From Methanococcoides methylutens (GTDB lineage: Archaea; Halobacteriota; Methanosarcinia; Methanosarcinales; Methanosarcinaceae), in contig NZ_JRHO01000010.1 of the NCBI RefSeq assembly GCF_000765475.1, positions 124,001 to 188,000 on the forward strand: a stretch of DNA of 64,000 bases. Reading direction: 5' to 3'. Position 1 is the stretch's first letter; each line of letters starts with the position of its first letter. Position numbers and translations under genes: made by a program. The notes below the pieces were generated by a model. That model was not told the DNA's origin. It searched no databases and worked only from the letters and a program-made list of their open reading frames with translations. Shown in pieces: positions 17,541-26,260 of this stretch.

Positions 17541-18752
17541 ATGATGGACGATATCAGGGTGGGAGCTCTCATTGCAGCAAGCACTGTAAAAAGAGGGAAC
17601 AAAAAAACACTTATGTTCATAGTTTTTGTTCTCTCGCTAATTTTTATGAACTTAGTGTTTCTCCCATCAATGATAGGGGGAATGATGGTTCTATTTACTG
17701 CATATATGCAGGACTACCCTTACGGGGATGTTGTCATTGAACCATCAGGTGACAACACCTACATCAACGATGCTGACAGCGTCTTGCAGAAGGTCCGGGC
17801 TGTCGAAGGAGTGAGGGCCGCAACAAAGAGATTGGATGTGGGGGCATCTATTGAGCACAAACAGAATGTCGTGGGTGTTACTTTAACAGGACTGCATCCG
17901 ACAGAAGAGTATGAAATTTCGCGATATCCGTATATTATCACTGAAGGAGATTTCCTGGGGGATCTTTCCCGGGATGAGATCATCATTGGTGCAGCAATCG
18001 CAGGTACAAGTCCGGTTTTTGGAGAAATATATGATGACCTGGGTGAAGCCAGGGCAGGATCGCTTGTTGATGTAACATATAGCAATGGCGTAAAAAGGAC
18101 CTATAAGGTCAAAGGCATCATGGAAGGAACATTTGAACTTGTTGACCTTAATGCCCTGGTTCACTACAAAGAGATCGAAGAGGTGTATGGTCTGGAAGGG
18201 AGCAAAGCTACCAGTGTGGTTGTAAGGGTTGACGAGCCGGGGACTGAAGAGCAGGTACAGGATAAGATCAGGGATGCCGGGGTGAACGAGCAGGTCTTCA
18301 CATGGGCTGACAAATCAGAGACTCTCATAAAGCAGGCAATGCAAAGCATGGGTGCTATAGATGTTATGTCCAAGTTCGTGAGCTTGATCGTTGGTGCAGC
18401 ACTGATACTTATTATAATCTATATCAACATACTTAACAGGAAAAAAGAGATCGGCATTTTAAAAGCAGTAGGTATTACACCAAGATCAATTGTATTATCC
18501 TACGCGTTCCTTAGTATGTTCTATGTTTCCTTAGGGATACTCGCTGGGTTGGTCTTATACTTCTCACTTATGCTTTACTTCCAGGCAAATCCGGTAATAT
18601 TCTATGAGACCATGGAAATAAGGCCCGTGATAGATCCGATGTTGTTGATCCAGAGCATAATTACAATGCTTACACTATCAGTAATAGCCGGCACACTTCC
18701 TGCATGGAGTGTATCAAAAGAGAGCATACTCAAAGCCATATGGGGAAGATAA
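17541..18752 (+). CDS. ABC transporter permease, MacB/FtsX type
   Basis: A 403-residue permease with the four-span MacB layout: one membrane segment near residues 25-50, a large extracellular domain (about 55-265), then three spans at about 275-300, 315-345 and 365-390. The LNRKKEIGILKAVGITPRSI segment is the conserved cytoplasmic FtsX motif that couples to the ATPase. These proteins act by mechanotransmission, often exporting peptides or lipoproteins. It lies 12 bases after the CARDB gene, and the ATPase gene starts directly after its stop codon. Confidence 0.92.
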   Translation: MMDDIRVGALIAASTVKRGNKKTLMFIVFVLSLIFMNLVFLPSMIGGMMVLFTAYMQDYPYGDVVIEPSGDNTYINDADSVLQKVRAVEGVRAATKRLDVGASIEHKQNVVGVTLTGLHPTEEYEISRYPYIITEGDFLGDLSRDEIIIGAAIAGTSPVFGEIYDDLGEARAGSLVDVTYSNGVKRTYKVKGIMEGTFELVDLNALVHYKEIEEVYGLEGSKATSVVVRVDEPGTEEQVQDKIRDAGVNEQVFTWADKSETLIKQAMQSMGAIDVMSKFVSLIVGAALILIIIYINILNRKKEIGILKAVGITPRSIVLSYAFLSMFYVSLGILAGLVLYFSLMLYFQANPVIFYETMEIRPVIDPMLLIQSIITMLTLSVIAGTLPAWSVSKESILKAIWGR

Positions 18753-18753
18753 T

Positions 18754-19455
18754 ATGATAGTTGTGAAAGACCTGAAAAGATATTATGGGTCAGGGGAGAC
18801 TGCTGTCAAGGCTCTCAATGGTGTTTCGTTCGAAATAAAGAAAGGTGAATTCGTAGCGATAATGGGTGCATCAGGTAGTGGAAAGACGACTCTCTTGAGG
18901 ATCCTGGCATTACTGGATGATGCAACCGCTGGAGAATATACTATTCGGGGATTAAAGGTTTCCAACCTGCCTGAAGCCGAAAGAAGCTATTACAGGTTGA
19001 CACAGGTCGGTTATGTATTCCAGGACTATGCACTCATCAATGAGATGACATCTGCAGAAAACGTTTATGTGCTTTCCATGATGGAAGGAAAATCAAAAAA
19101 GGAATCTTATAATACTGCCCTTGAAGCATTAGAAAAGGTTGGCCTGAAAGGAAAGCACAATCGTATCCCTGACGAATTATCCGGCGGAGAGAAACAAAGA
19201 GTAGCAATCGCAAGAGCCATAGCGAAAAAGCCTGACATTATGTTTGCTGATGAGCCTTGTGCAAATCTTGATACCAGAAATTCAAAACAAGTGCTGGATG
19301 TGTTCAAAGACTTGAATGACAATTATGGGCAAACAATTGTAATGGTAACGCATGAGCCCTGGCATATTGAGTATGTTGATAGGGTGATCACTCTCGAAGA
19401 TGGTGTTTTAGTTAGCGATGAGCAAGTAAACGAAAAAGAGGCAAATGAAGTATAA
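18754..19455 (+). CDS. ABC transporter ATPase, MacB/LolD type
   Basis: The start is taken at 18754 (MIVVKDLKRYYG), directly after the permease stop; an earlier in-frame ATG lies inside the permease gene. The 233-residue ATPase has Walker A GASGSGKTT, Q-loop VFQDYALI, signature LSGGEKQR, Walker B IMFADEPCANLD and switch VTHEP. It belongs to the LolD/MacB group that powers four-span permeases. It is the last gene of the regulator/CARDB/permease/ATPase operon. The transported substrate is not evident. Confidence 0.95.
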   Translation: MIVVKDLKRYYGSGETAVKALNGVSFEIKKGEFVAIMGASGSGKTTLLRILALLDDATAGEYTIRGLKVSNLPEAERSYYRLTQVGYVFQDYALINEMTSAENVYVLSMMEGKSKKESYNTALEALEKVGLKGKHNRIPDELSGGEKQRVAIARAIAKKPDIMFADEPCANLDTRNSKQVLDVFKDLNDNYGQTIVMVTHEPWHIEYVDRVITLEDGVLVSDEQVNEKEANEV

Positions 19456-19520
19456 TTCCTATAAAACCTCTTTTAATTTATCCAAATTTATGCAAACGAA
19501 TGCAAATTCATACAATTTAT

Positions 19521-19600
19521 ACAAATATATTCAAATATATACAAATATATTCAAATATATTCAAATATATACAAATATATTCAAATATATTCAAATATAT
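19521..19600. repeat. 10-bp tandem repeat array, eight units
   Basis: Eight consecutive units of (A/T)CAAATATAT, identical except for the first base, flanked by degenerate units on both sides. The 10-base period is close to one DNA helical turn, so the A-tracts would lie on one face and could curve the DNA. Confidence 0.9.
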
Positions 19601-19671
19601 TCAAATTCAAATTTTGGTCAATATCATTATTTCTAGTAACTGTATGAAATATGAATCACTACACGGAAAGG

Positions 19672-19679
19672 CTTATATA
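19672..19679 (+). promoter_or_regulatory. TATA box of TRAM gene 1
   Basis: CTTATATA, predicting transcription from about 19701 and a leader near 134 bases before the TTG start. The matching box before TRAM gene 2 is CTTATAT at 40621-40627. Confidence 0.55.
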
Positions 19680-19834
19680 GCATCATTACTTGGTAAGAGT
19701 GCTTTTAGAGGCAAAAACTAATTTAATAAATTATAGGTCTAGATGGTATTTCCTTAACTGTATTTACTATTTTTTCGTATGTTTACTAGAGTCTGTTTAT
19801 TATCTTTTTAAGCACTTTAAAGGAAGTGAAATAT

Positions 19835-20038
19835 TTGTTCAACAACATGGAATCAACTGCTCCAGTAGAAGCTGGCGAAACATACGACGTAACAATTGAA
19901 GATACCGCAAGAGAAGGCGATGGAATCGCTAGAGTAAGCGGCTTTGTAATCTTTGTCCCAAGCACAAAAGTTGGCGATGAAGTAACAATCAAGGTTACCA
20001 AAGTAATGAGAAAATTCGCATTCGGCGAACTCGTTTAA
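19835..20038 (+). CDS. TRAM-domain RNA-binding protein, copy 1
   Basis: A 67-residue single-domain TRAM protein. The TTG start (19835) follows GGAAGTGA at good spacing and gives an (L/M)FNN opening like its homologues. The beta barrel includes GETYDVTIED, EGDGIARVSGFVIFVP, VGDEVTIKVTKV and the basic end MRKFAFGE. Small TRAM proteins bind RNA, and one from Methanococcoides burtonii (Ctr3) is a cold-responsive RNA chaperone. A second gene at 40781 encodes a close paralogue; 79 bases at the 5' end (19826-19904) are identical in both. Located just before a DEAD-box helicase gene. Confidence 0.92.
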   Translation: MFNNMESTAPVEAGETYDVTIEDTAREGDGIARVSGFVIFVPSTKVGDEVTIKVTKVMRKFAFGELV

Positions 20039-20429
20039 TTACTCTAATTAATTAAACATGTTTGGAAGATCAAGTTTTTGATCTTCCATTCTTATTTTTC
20101 TTACATTTTTCTTATTTTTATCTGGACATTTTGTCCTGTTAAACATTTACTTATCAGAATCAACAAGCAAAAGTGATAGATCATTTACTCATGAGGGAAA
20201 TATAAGTGTACATATGGTAACTTTTAATGATCGGACCTGTAGGATCTGCTTTGTGATTCCTGTTTGATATTATTAAAAGTGTTCAATAATATTATCATTA
20301 AATTCATAGGCCTTTACTGTGCGCAATTAACTGTGAGGGTTTACCTATAAATCAGCATGATCTTTTCTTATCAGATAAGATGAGTCGGATCAATTTCCAA
20401 CGAGTTTTAACTTTAACCCGAGGTATAAC
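20039..20429. other. Terminator, spacer and promoter region of the DEAD-box gene
   Basis: About 390 bases without a gene. It starts with the strong TRAM terminator (20063-20088), then AT-rich sequence, then signals for the helicase gene: a TATA-like CCTATAAAT near 20344-20352 and a CTTATC-A-GATAAG inverted repeat at 20367-20379. An earlier start (AT-rich block near 20260-20300) is also possible. The helicase gene of M. burtonii has a long 5' leader in published work, so cold control through the leader is plausible. Confidence 0.5.
20063..20088 (+). terminator. Terminator of TRAM gene 1
   Basis: TGGAAGATCAA and TTGATCTTCCA form a perfect 11-bp stem with a 4-base loop, followed by T-rich sequence (TTCTTATTTTTCTT). 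A strong terminator for a highly expressed small gene. Confidence 0.8.
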
Positions 20430-21842
20430 GTGTCATTTGATAATTTAAATTTAATATTCCCGCTTCAGCGGGCATTGTCCGAAGAAGGATATACTACACC
20501 TACTCCAATACAGAAACTATCCATACCCCATCTGTTGAATGGCAGGGATATGATAGGTATTGCTCAGACAGGTACAGGCAAGACGGCTGCATTCATATTA
20601 CCAATTCTTCACAATATGTCTGCATCCTACAAGGCACCACGTCCGAGATTCCCTCGAGTGCTTGTGCTTGCACCTACCAGGGAGCTTGCAGCACAGATAG
20701 GGGATAGCTTTGCCACTTATGGTAAATTTACCCGCTTCAAACATACTGTGATATTCGGAGGTGTTGGTCAGACACCACAGGTAAGAGCTCTCTCAAAGGG
20801 TGTGGATTCCCTTGTGGCAACTCCTGGCAGACTCCTGGACCTGATACAGCAGGGTCATGTCAACCTTGCAAATGTGGAATATTTTGTACTTGATGAAGCG
20901 GACCGGATGCTTGACATGGGCTTTCTCAATGATGTATACAAAGTTGTTGGAATGTTGCCACAAAAGCGTCAGTCGCTTTTCTTTTCAGCTACCATGTCCC
21001 CGGAGATATCCACGCTTGCCAGAAAACTACTAACGAATCCTGCACATGTAGAGGTCACCCCTCAGGCAACAACTGTTGAACGCATAGATCAGTTCATCTT
21101 TTTCGTGGATTCTGAGGACAAGAACGAATTACTGCTACAATTACTAAGAGGCAAGCATCTGGAGTGTGTTCTCATATTCACACGTACAAAGCATCGTGCT
21201 AACAAGGTCACTGAGATGCTCAACAAGAACAATGTCCCTGCAGGTGCTATTCACGGCAACAAGTCCCAGACTCACCGTACAAAAACACTTCAGAGCTTCA
21301 AGTCCGGACAACTGCGTGTACTGGTTGCAACAGACATAGCTGCCCGTGGGATCGATATCGAGGACATATCACATGTAATAAACTATGACCTGCCGAATAT
21401 CCCTGAGAGCTACGTGCACCGCATAGGACGTACAGCAAGAGCAGGAGCTGACGGAACAGCATACTCTTTCTGTGCAGCGGATGAGCGTGACTTCCTTCGG
21501 GATATCGAAAAACTCACCAACATGGAGATCGAGGTTGCTGAACACAATTATCATTCCGAAAAGGCAAAGAATGCCACCGGTGATGCAGCAAAGCCAGCTC
21601 CAAAACAACAGAGAGGGCGAAAGGGAAGCACCGCAACTAAAGGCAGAGGCAGGGGCAAAAAGGGAGAAGACAAAGCTAAAGCTAAAAAGGGAGATAGCAA
21701 GCCTAAAAAAGCAGAAGGTAAAAATGGACGATCAGAAAATACCAATAGGGGCCAGGGTAGGAATCAGACAAAGAAAAAGTCTGGTCAAAACCCAAATAGG
21801 AACTCTGGTCGAAACTCCGGTAAGTCCAGAAACCCGCAGTAA
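20430..21842 (+). CDS. deaD: DEAD-box RNA helicase with basic C-terminal tail
   Basis: A 470-residue ATP-dependent RNA helicase; GTG start behind CGAGGTAT. Motifs in order: Q motif FPLQRALSEEGYTTPTPIQK, I AQTGTGKT, Ia PTRELA, II VLDEADRMLD, III SAT, IV LIFTRTK, V ATDIAARGID and VI HRIGRTARAG. After about residue 370 comes a hydrophilic tail rich in Lys, Arg, Gly and Asn (RGRKGS, GRGRGKKGED, NRGQGRNQ) that should strengthen RNA binding. The M. burtonii homologue is induced by cold. Here it directly follows a TRAM RNA-chaperone gene, a sensible cold-adaptation pairing. Confidence 0.95.
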   Translation: MSFDNLNLIFPLQRALSEEGYTTPTPIQKLSIPHLLNGRDMIGIAQTGTGKTAAFILPILHNMSASYKAPRPRFPRVLVLAPTRELAAQIGDSFATYGKFTRFKHTVIFGGVGQTPQVRALSKGVDSLVATPGRLLDLIQQGHVNLANVEYFVLDEADRMLDMGFLNDVYKVVGMLPQKRQSLFFSATMSPEISTLARKLLTNPAHVEVTPQATTVERIDQFIFFVDSEDKNELLLQLLRGKHLECVLIFTRTKHRANKVTEMLNKNNVPAGAIHGNKSQTHRTKTLQSFKSGQLRVLVATDIAARGIDIEDISHVINYDLPNIPESYVHRIGRTARAGADGTAYSFCAADERDFLRDIEKLTNMEIEVAEHNYHSEKAKNATGDAAKPAPKQQRGRKGSTATKGRGRGKKGEDKAKAKKGDSKPKKAEGKNGRSENTNRGQGRNQTKKKSGQNPNRNSGRNSGKSRNPQ

Positions 21843-21862
21843 CTGAGCATTTTCTTTGATCA

Positions 21863-21886
21863 GGTCCATGAATCAATTCATGGACC
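21863..21886 (+). terminator. Terminator of the DEAD-box helicase gene
   Basis: GGTCCATGAAT and ATTCATGGACC form a perfect 11-bp stem with a 2-base loop, 20 bases after the helicase stop codon. Confidence 0.7.
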
Positions 21887-21967
21887 GATACTACTATTAT
21901 CTACTACCGACTTTACACCCGCTTATACCAAAGGCTTCGTCTTACCTAATAAATGAAAGTGATCTTA

Positions 21968-22324
21968 ATGAAGCGTATCATTCAGTTCGCCATAATTCTT
22001 TCCATATGCTTTATGGGTGATGTCATCCATAATATCCTTAATCTTCCTATCCCTGGAAGTGTGCTGGGAATGCTGGTATTACTGGCCCTTTTACTATCTG
22101 GTGTCCTTAAGCTATCCATGATAGAAGATGTAAGCAACTTCCTGCTGAAGCATCTTTCATTTTTTTTCATACCAGCGGCTGTGGGGTTGATAACGTGTTT
22201 CTCCATACTTGAAGGAAAATGGATTGCCCTTTTGTTCATATCCGTGGTCTCGACCATTATCATTGTAGTAGTGACCGGCATAACGGTACAGATACTAATG
22301 AAAAGGAGGCGATCATTTGAGTGA
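21968..22324 (+). CDS. lrgA: CidA/LrgA family membrane protein
   Basis: A 118-residue protein with four predicted membrane spans. The start at 21968 (MKRIIQFAIILSICF) follows AAGTGATC; an ATG 15 bases upstream lacks a site. The family signature GDVIHNILNLPIPGSVLGML occupies residues about 17-36. LrgA/CidA proteins are holin-like; with LrgB they form transport or membrane-permeability systems in bacteria, linked to pyruvate, glycolate or cell lysis. The gene overlaps the TTG start of lrgB by eight bases. Its role in an archaeon is unknown. Confidence 0.9.
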   Translation: MKRIIQFAIILSICFMGDVIHNILNLPIPGSVLGMLVLLALLLSGVLKLSMIEDVSNFLLKHLSFFFIPAAVGLITCFSILEGKWIALLFISVVSTIIIVVVTGITVQILMKRRRSFE

Positions 22325-23021
22325 AACAATTTCTTCTCTGGTTGGATCTCCGATCTTTGGTATCGGTATATCCCTCTTTACATTCTGTGCAGGCAGCCTG
22401 CTCTACAAAAAGACAGGTTCCTCTCTGCTAAACCCACTTGTGATGAGCATGCTGTTGATAATGGCCTTTCTACTAAGCTTCCATATCACCTTTGATGATT
22501 ATAACAGGGGAGGGCAGTTCATATCTTTCTTCCTTGGCCCTGCTACGGTCATCCTGGCCGTACCTCTATATAAGAAAATCAGTATTTTTAAGGAGAATAT
22601 TATTCCAATACTTGCAGGGATCAGTATAGGATCGACAGCAGGTATTGTGAGCATTATCGTCATGTGCAAGATGTTCGGACTTGATCATCTACTAAGCATC
22701 TCCATGATTCCTAAATCTGTCACAACTCCAATTGGGATAGAGATATCGAACCAGCTTGGAGGTTTACCATCCATAACTGTTGCAGGTATTATTTTCACAG
22801 GAATAGCAGGCATTCTGCTGGGTCCCATGATCTGCAAGTTATTCAGAATAGAAGACAAGGTAGCGATCGGAATTGCCATAGGAACTTCTTCCCATGCCCT
22901 CGGTACGACCAAGGCCGTTGAGATGGGGGAGGCCGAAGGTGCCATGAGTGGGCTTGCTATCGGGATTGCCGGATTGGTGACGGTGTTCCTTGCTCCGATA
23001 CTGGCTAAGATCCTTCTGTAA
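22317..23021 (+). CDS. lrgB: LrgB/CidB family membrane protein
   Basis: A 234-residue protein with about seven membrane spans. The TTG start, inside the end of lrgA, is supported by a near-perfect site, GGAGGCGATC. Family motifs: PLVMSMLLIMAFLLSF in the N-terminal half, then PKSVTTPIGIEIS, and GTSSHALGTTKAVEMGEAEG. LrgB and the plastid homologue PLGG1 work in glycolate/glycerate or pyruvate-linked transport. The overlapping lrgAB pair is transcribed alone. Transport of a small organic acid is inferred. Confidence 0.92.
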   Translation: MSETISSLVGSPIFGIGISLFTFCAGSLLYKKTGSSLLNPLVMSMLLIMAFLLSFHITFDDYNRGGQFISFFLGPATVILAVPLYKKISIFKENIIPILAGISIGSTAGIVSIIVMCKMFGLDHLLSISMIPKSVTTPIGIEISNQLGGLPSITVAGIIFTGIAGILLGPMICKLFRIEDKVAIGIAIGTSSHALGTTKAVEMGEAEGAMSGLAIGIAGLVTVFLAPILAKILL

Positions 23022-23315
23022 GGCAGATTAATAAATTTCAAGTAAAATAATTGATGTTGCTTTCTTGGTTTAATCTAGCTTATATGAACATAGTATGAAC
23101 TCTGACTTCAGCATTGAATCGATAATAATAGTCCCAGTTCTCTACGACATCATGTGATTCATCTTAGATATGATCATGGTAGCCATATACAACTTTGTAG
23201 CTGGTATTGCAGGTTATTTTAGATCGAGGCAGAAAAAGAGAGCGATCAATGATCACTATTGCTAACAAAATGCAAATTCTGTTTAGTAAAGCAATTGCAT
23301 TCGATTTAATATTGA

Positions 23316-24782
23316 TCAACTGGGTTTAATTTCTAAATTTGTTGGTATACTAAACCCGAAGGTACTTCCTTTTCCAACTTCACTATCTACCCAAACATCA
23401 CCGCCATGCATCTCTACAAAATATTTTGTAAGAACGAGGCCAAGGCCTGTGCCACTGTATTCCTTTGAGAGTGATGAATCCACCTGGATAAATGGATCGA
23501 AAAGTTTCTTTTGATCATTTTGTGAGATCCCTAATCCGTTGTCTTCTACAAAAATAGAGATTTGCTCATCAGATCTGTCTAATCCGATCGTCACAGATCC
23601 TCCCTTATTTGTGAACTTAATAGCGTTACTCACGAGGTTATAGATGATCTGCTTGAATTTCAATACATCTGCAACTATTATGGAATCTTCTATATTGCTG
23701 CTGCACTTAAGATCGATCTCTTTCTTTTTTGCAAGAGGCATCATAGTTGTTTTTATTCCATTGATGGTATCAAGGACAACAAACTCTTCAGGAAATAGCT
23801 CCATCTTGCCAGCTTCGATCTTTGATAGGTCCAGCATATCATTGATCAGTTCCAAAAGATGCTTACCACTTTTATTAACATTATATATGTAATGTTTCTG
23901 AGTTTCATTTAAGGAACCAAAGCTCTCCCTACAAAGTATATCTGAGAATCCGATGATCGAATTGAGGGGGGTTCTCAGTTCATGGCTCATATTTGTGAGA
24001 AATTCTGATTTAGCCTGGTTAGCAGCTTCCGCAGCAAGTTTGGAATTGAGCATTGCTTCTTCTGCTTTCTTGTGTTTACTAATGTCTCGTGAGATGCCAA
24101 GAATTGCCTTTTTCTCCATATAATCAATAAGTCGAATATTGATCTCAACCGGAAAAGTAGAACCATCCTTTCGAATGTGAACTGTTTCGAAGATTGTATT
24201 GTCATGCTGAAGCAATTGATCGATCCGATCCTCAATCTCTGCTAGATCATCAATAGAATCGATGTCCTGTGGTTTCATCTGAATAAGTTCACTTCGGGTG
24301 TAGCCCAGTTGATCGCAAGCCACCTGATTAACTTCCAATAATTGACCATTAAGGCCAGTTAAGTAAATTGCATCATTGGCATTTTCAAACAATGTTTTAA
24401 ATTTATATTCACTTTCTCGCAAATCCTTTTCTGCTTTCTTGCGTTCGGTTATATTTCTGACAACAGCTAGAATAGCAGGACTTCCTTTGTATTCAATTGG
24501 GCGAATACTGAATTCGATTGGTATCAATGAACCGTCTTTGCATTGTCCCATAGTTTCAATAATTCCACCCCCTTGATTCATTTTTTCAAACATTTGTCCA
24601 ATGAATTTTTCTCCAAGTTCTGGGGGTATTATATCCATTCCCGTCATTTGCAACAATTCATCCTTTTGATATCCCAGATCATCACAAGTTATCTGGTTTA
24701 CTTCCAAAAAACGTCCTTTAAGGTCGTAGATAAGAATTCCATCGTTTACGGAATTGAATATGGTTTCAAATAATTTCTCCAT
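23316..24782 (-). CDS. PAS-PAS sensor histidine kinase
   Basis: A 488-residue soluble kinase. Two PAS domains at about residues 5-115 and 128-240, both ending in PAC-like segments (AVVRNITERKKAE and LGISRDISKHKKAE), precede a HisKA domain with the phospho-acceptor box NMSHELRTPLNSIIGF. The ATPase part shows the N box NLVSNAIKFTNKG, the G1 box VEDNGLGIS and the G2 region YSGTGLGLVL. No membrane segment, so it senses internal signals. No response regulator gene is nearby, as is common in methanogens. Its kinase core is close to that of the protein at 47726-50020. Confidence 0.93.
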   Translation of the reverse strand: MEKLFETIFNSVNDGILIYDLKGRFLEVNQITCDDLGYQKDELLQMTGMDIIPPELGEKFIGQMFEKMNQGGGIIETMGQCKDGSLIPIEFSIRPIEYKGSPAILAVVRNITERKKAEKDLRESEYKFKTLFENANDAIYLTGLNGQLLEVNQVACDQLGYTRSELIQMKPQDIDSIDDLAEIEDRIDQLLQHDNTIFETVHIRKDGSTFPVEINIRLIDYMEKKAILGISRDISKHKKAEEAMLNSKLAAEAANQAKSEFLTNMSHELRTPLNSIIGFSDILCRESFGSLNETQKHYIYNVNKSGKHLLELINDMLDLSKIEAGKMELFPEEFVVLDTINGIKTTMMPLAKKKEIDLKCSSNIEDSIIVADVLKFKQIIYNLVSNAIKFTNKGGSVTIGLDRSDEQISIFVEDNGLGISQNDQKKLFDPFIQVDSSLSKEYSGTGLGLVLTKYFVEMHGGDVWVDSEVGKGSTFGFSIPTNLEIKPS

Positions 24783-24906
24783 TTATCCCACCAGCTCATA
24801 AAAATAAAATAAATTTCTAGCAAAGTATCTCTGGCAGTAAATATATAGATTTCCTAACTTGGACTCTATGGAAATCCTCTTTCCTAATCCCCAATCTTAA
24901 ACTATT

Positions 24907-25014
24907 TCACTCTTTTATAAAATACAAGTGCTGTTTATCTGAGCAATAAATCTCTTTTTTCTGAAGCAAATGATAACAATAGTTAGCAGCAACTCCCAAG
25001 TGCTTCTTTAGCAA
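24907..25014 (-). pseudogene. Remnant related to the 13.5-kb KKHFGVAA frame
   Basis: An open frame of 35 codons reads LLKKHLGVAANYCYHLLQKK and then EIYCSDKQHLYFIKE before a stop. It lacks an ATG or ribosome binding site and is preceded by an in-frame TGA. The related frameshifted copy at 13481-13647 has about 17 more N-terminal residues, so this one appears truncated at its N-terminus. It lies downstream of the HTH gene and its terminator, as at 13.5 kb. Confidence 0.55.
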
Positions 25015-25041
25015 TCATGTGGTATAGAAAAATAATTAACA

Positions 25042-25076
25042 AAAAAAGAAGGATGCCACACCATCCTCCTTTCATC
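25042..25076 (-). terminator. Duplicated terminator hairpin, copy B
   Basis: AGGATG (25050-25055) and CATCCT (25062-25067) followed by TCTTTTTTTG on the minus strand. It ends the HTH gene at 25087-25404 and shares both flanks with the hairpin at 13704-13732. Confidence 0.7.
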
Positions 25077-25086
25077 AACCGCTTTT

Positions 25087-25404
25087 TCAGGATTCCCTGT
25101 GGTGTTCGGTTGCTGCCAGCAGGTCAACGCCGGCATCAGTAAGCCTGTATATGTCTTCTTTTATCGTAACGATATTGGCATTTTTCAGGAAATCCATGTG
25201 ATACTTGAAGGCATTGTCGTCAACGCCGACTTCGGCCTTGAGCTCTTCTTCCGGTTTCCCGAAAACTCCTATGGCACCGACCATTTTCCTTCTTATGGGG
25301 TGGGATGCAGCTTTGTCAAGCATTTCGTGCTCTTTCTTTACTCTTTCTCCTTCTGAAGGTTTCTGCATTATAAGATCATCAAGTTCGTCGTAATCGTCTT
25401 CCAT
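25087..25404 (-). CDS. ArsR-like winged-helix protein
   Basis: A 105-residue protein with an acidic N-terminus (MEDDYDELDDLIM) and a winged helix: MLDKAASHPIRRKMVGAIGV, PEEELKAEVGVDDNAFKYHM, then the wing IVTIKEDIYRLTDAGVD. The ASHPIRR segment is typical of ArsR-type archaeal regulators. No metal-binding cysteines are present, so another signal is likely. The decayed tail of a paralogue, with the same terminator and downstream remnant, lies at 13.5 kb. It is followed by a strong terminator and precedes no obvious target. Confidence 0.8.
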   Translation of the reverse strand: MEDDYDELDDLIMQKPSEGERVKKEHEMLDKAASHPIRRKMVGAIGVFGKPEEELKAEVGVDDNAFKYHMDFLKNANIVTIKEDIYRLTDAGVDLLAATEHHRES

Positions 25405-25520
25405 TTACTTTTCACCTCTTCAGTTCTTTAGTTGAGCGAAGATATTCATAACGATTAATCATTTATAACACTATCGTTTTCGTTCTGTTTACATCTATTG
25501 CTTATGAATTGCTTTTTTAG

Positions 25521-26201
25521 TTACTTATTTGGTTTGCTGACGAAAAGCCTGAATATGTCTGTAATGGTCATATGCTTATCCTCTATGACCGTTGCTCCGC
25601 CTTTTTCTATATTGGTCCTTGTGTCCCGGTTCACATTAAAGCCGAAAAAGCCGTTGGTTATCGGGTTCATAAGGTCCTGCATAAAAGCTATCAGGCGGTT
25701 CCTGGTACGAACATGCTCCATGTTTATGATCTTTCCATCAGGTTTGCAAACTCTCACGAATTCTTCTACACCTTTTACTGGGTCAGGGATCGAGCAAAGG
25801 ACAAAGGTCGTCACAACAGAATCGAACACGTTGTCCTTGAAAGCAAGATGCTGTGCATCCATTAATATCATGTCCACATCGACTCCTGTTGTTCTCTTTT
25901 TTGATTTTGCTGCCATTCCCGGGGAGAGGTCGATGGCTACTATTTGCACATCTTTGTCTTTTGGGTAGTGAGTGAAGTTCTTGCCGGTTCCAAACCCGAC
26001 CTCAAGGCACCTTCCTTCAACCTTTGAAAATACTTCTGGTCTCCACCTTTTAAAGGCGATCTCTTCCATTATGGTCTCAAAGATATCATACACATGCGAG
26101 TAACGGTTGTATCGATGAAGCACTTCTTTTGTTTCTGTCACCCTGATTCCCCATGTAAATTTTGTTCGTATGGTATATTTAGTTTCTTCAAGCTTCTTCA
26201 T
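25521..26201 (-). CDS. Class I SAM-dependent methyltransferase
   Basis: A 227-residue enzyme; start at 26201 chosen because GTGAGATG precedes this ATG. The Rossmann core shows motif I CLEVGFGTGKNFTHYP, acidic motif II VAIDLSPGMAAKSKKR, motif III MDAQHLAFKDNVFDSVVTTF and the segment LCSIPDPVKGVEEFVRVCKP. This is the UbiE/COQ5-like group (Methyltransf_11 type), acting on small molecules or lipids. It is a lone gene; the acceptor cannot be assigned. It is divergent from the molybdopterin-fold lipoprotein. Confidence 0.85.
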   Translation of the reverse strand: MKKLEETKYTIRTKFTWGIRVTETKEVLHRYNRYSHVYDIFETIMEEIAFKRWRPEVFSKVEGRCLEVGFGTGKNFTHYPKDKDVQIVAIDLSPGMAAKSKKRTTGVDVDMILMDAQHLAFKDNVFDSVVTTFVLCSIPDPVKGVEEFVRVCKPDGKIINMEHVRTRNRLIAFMQDLMNPITNGFFGFNVNRDTRTNIEKGGATVIEDKHMTITDIFRLFVSKPNK

Positions 26202-26260
26202 ACATCTCACAAAAGATATTTTATCAATCAGAAACAATCCTCTTTAGGGAGGGTTAGGAT

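Larger units (their letters stand above)
19456..19834. other. Repeat array, TRAM promoter and long leader
   Basis: About 380 bases between the ABC ATPase and TRAM gene 1. It contains the 10-bp tandem array (19521-19600), a TATA box CTTATATA (19672-19679) and a predicted leader of about 135 bases that carries TGGTATTT (19744-19751). The same TATA-to-motif distance, 69 bases, occurs before TRAM gene 2. The array can be read as a low-complexity peptide in either of two frames, which reflects its base composition rather than a gene. Confidence 0.6.

Noticed and set aside
19521-19600. Possible CRISPR array
   Set aside because: Units are 10 bases long and directly contiguous without spacers; no cas genes are present anywhere in the window.
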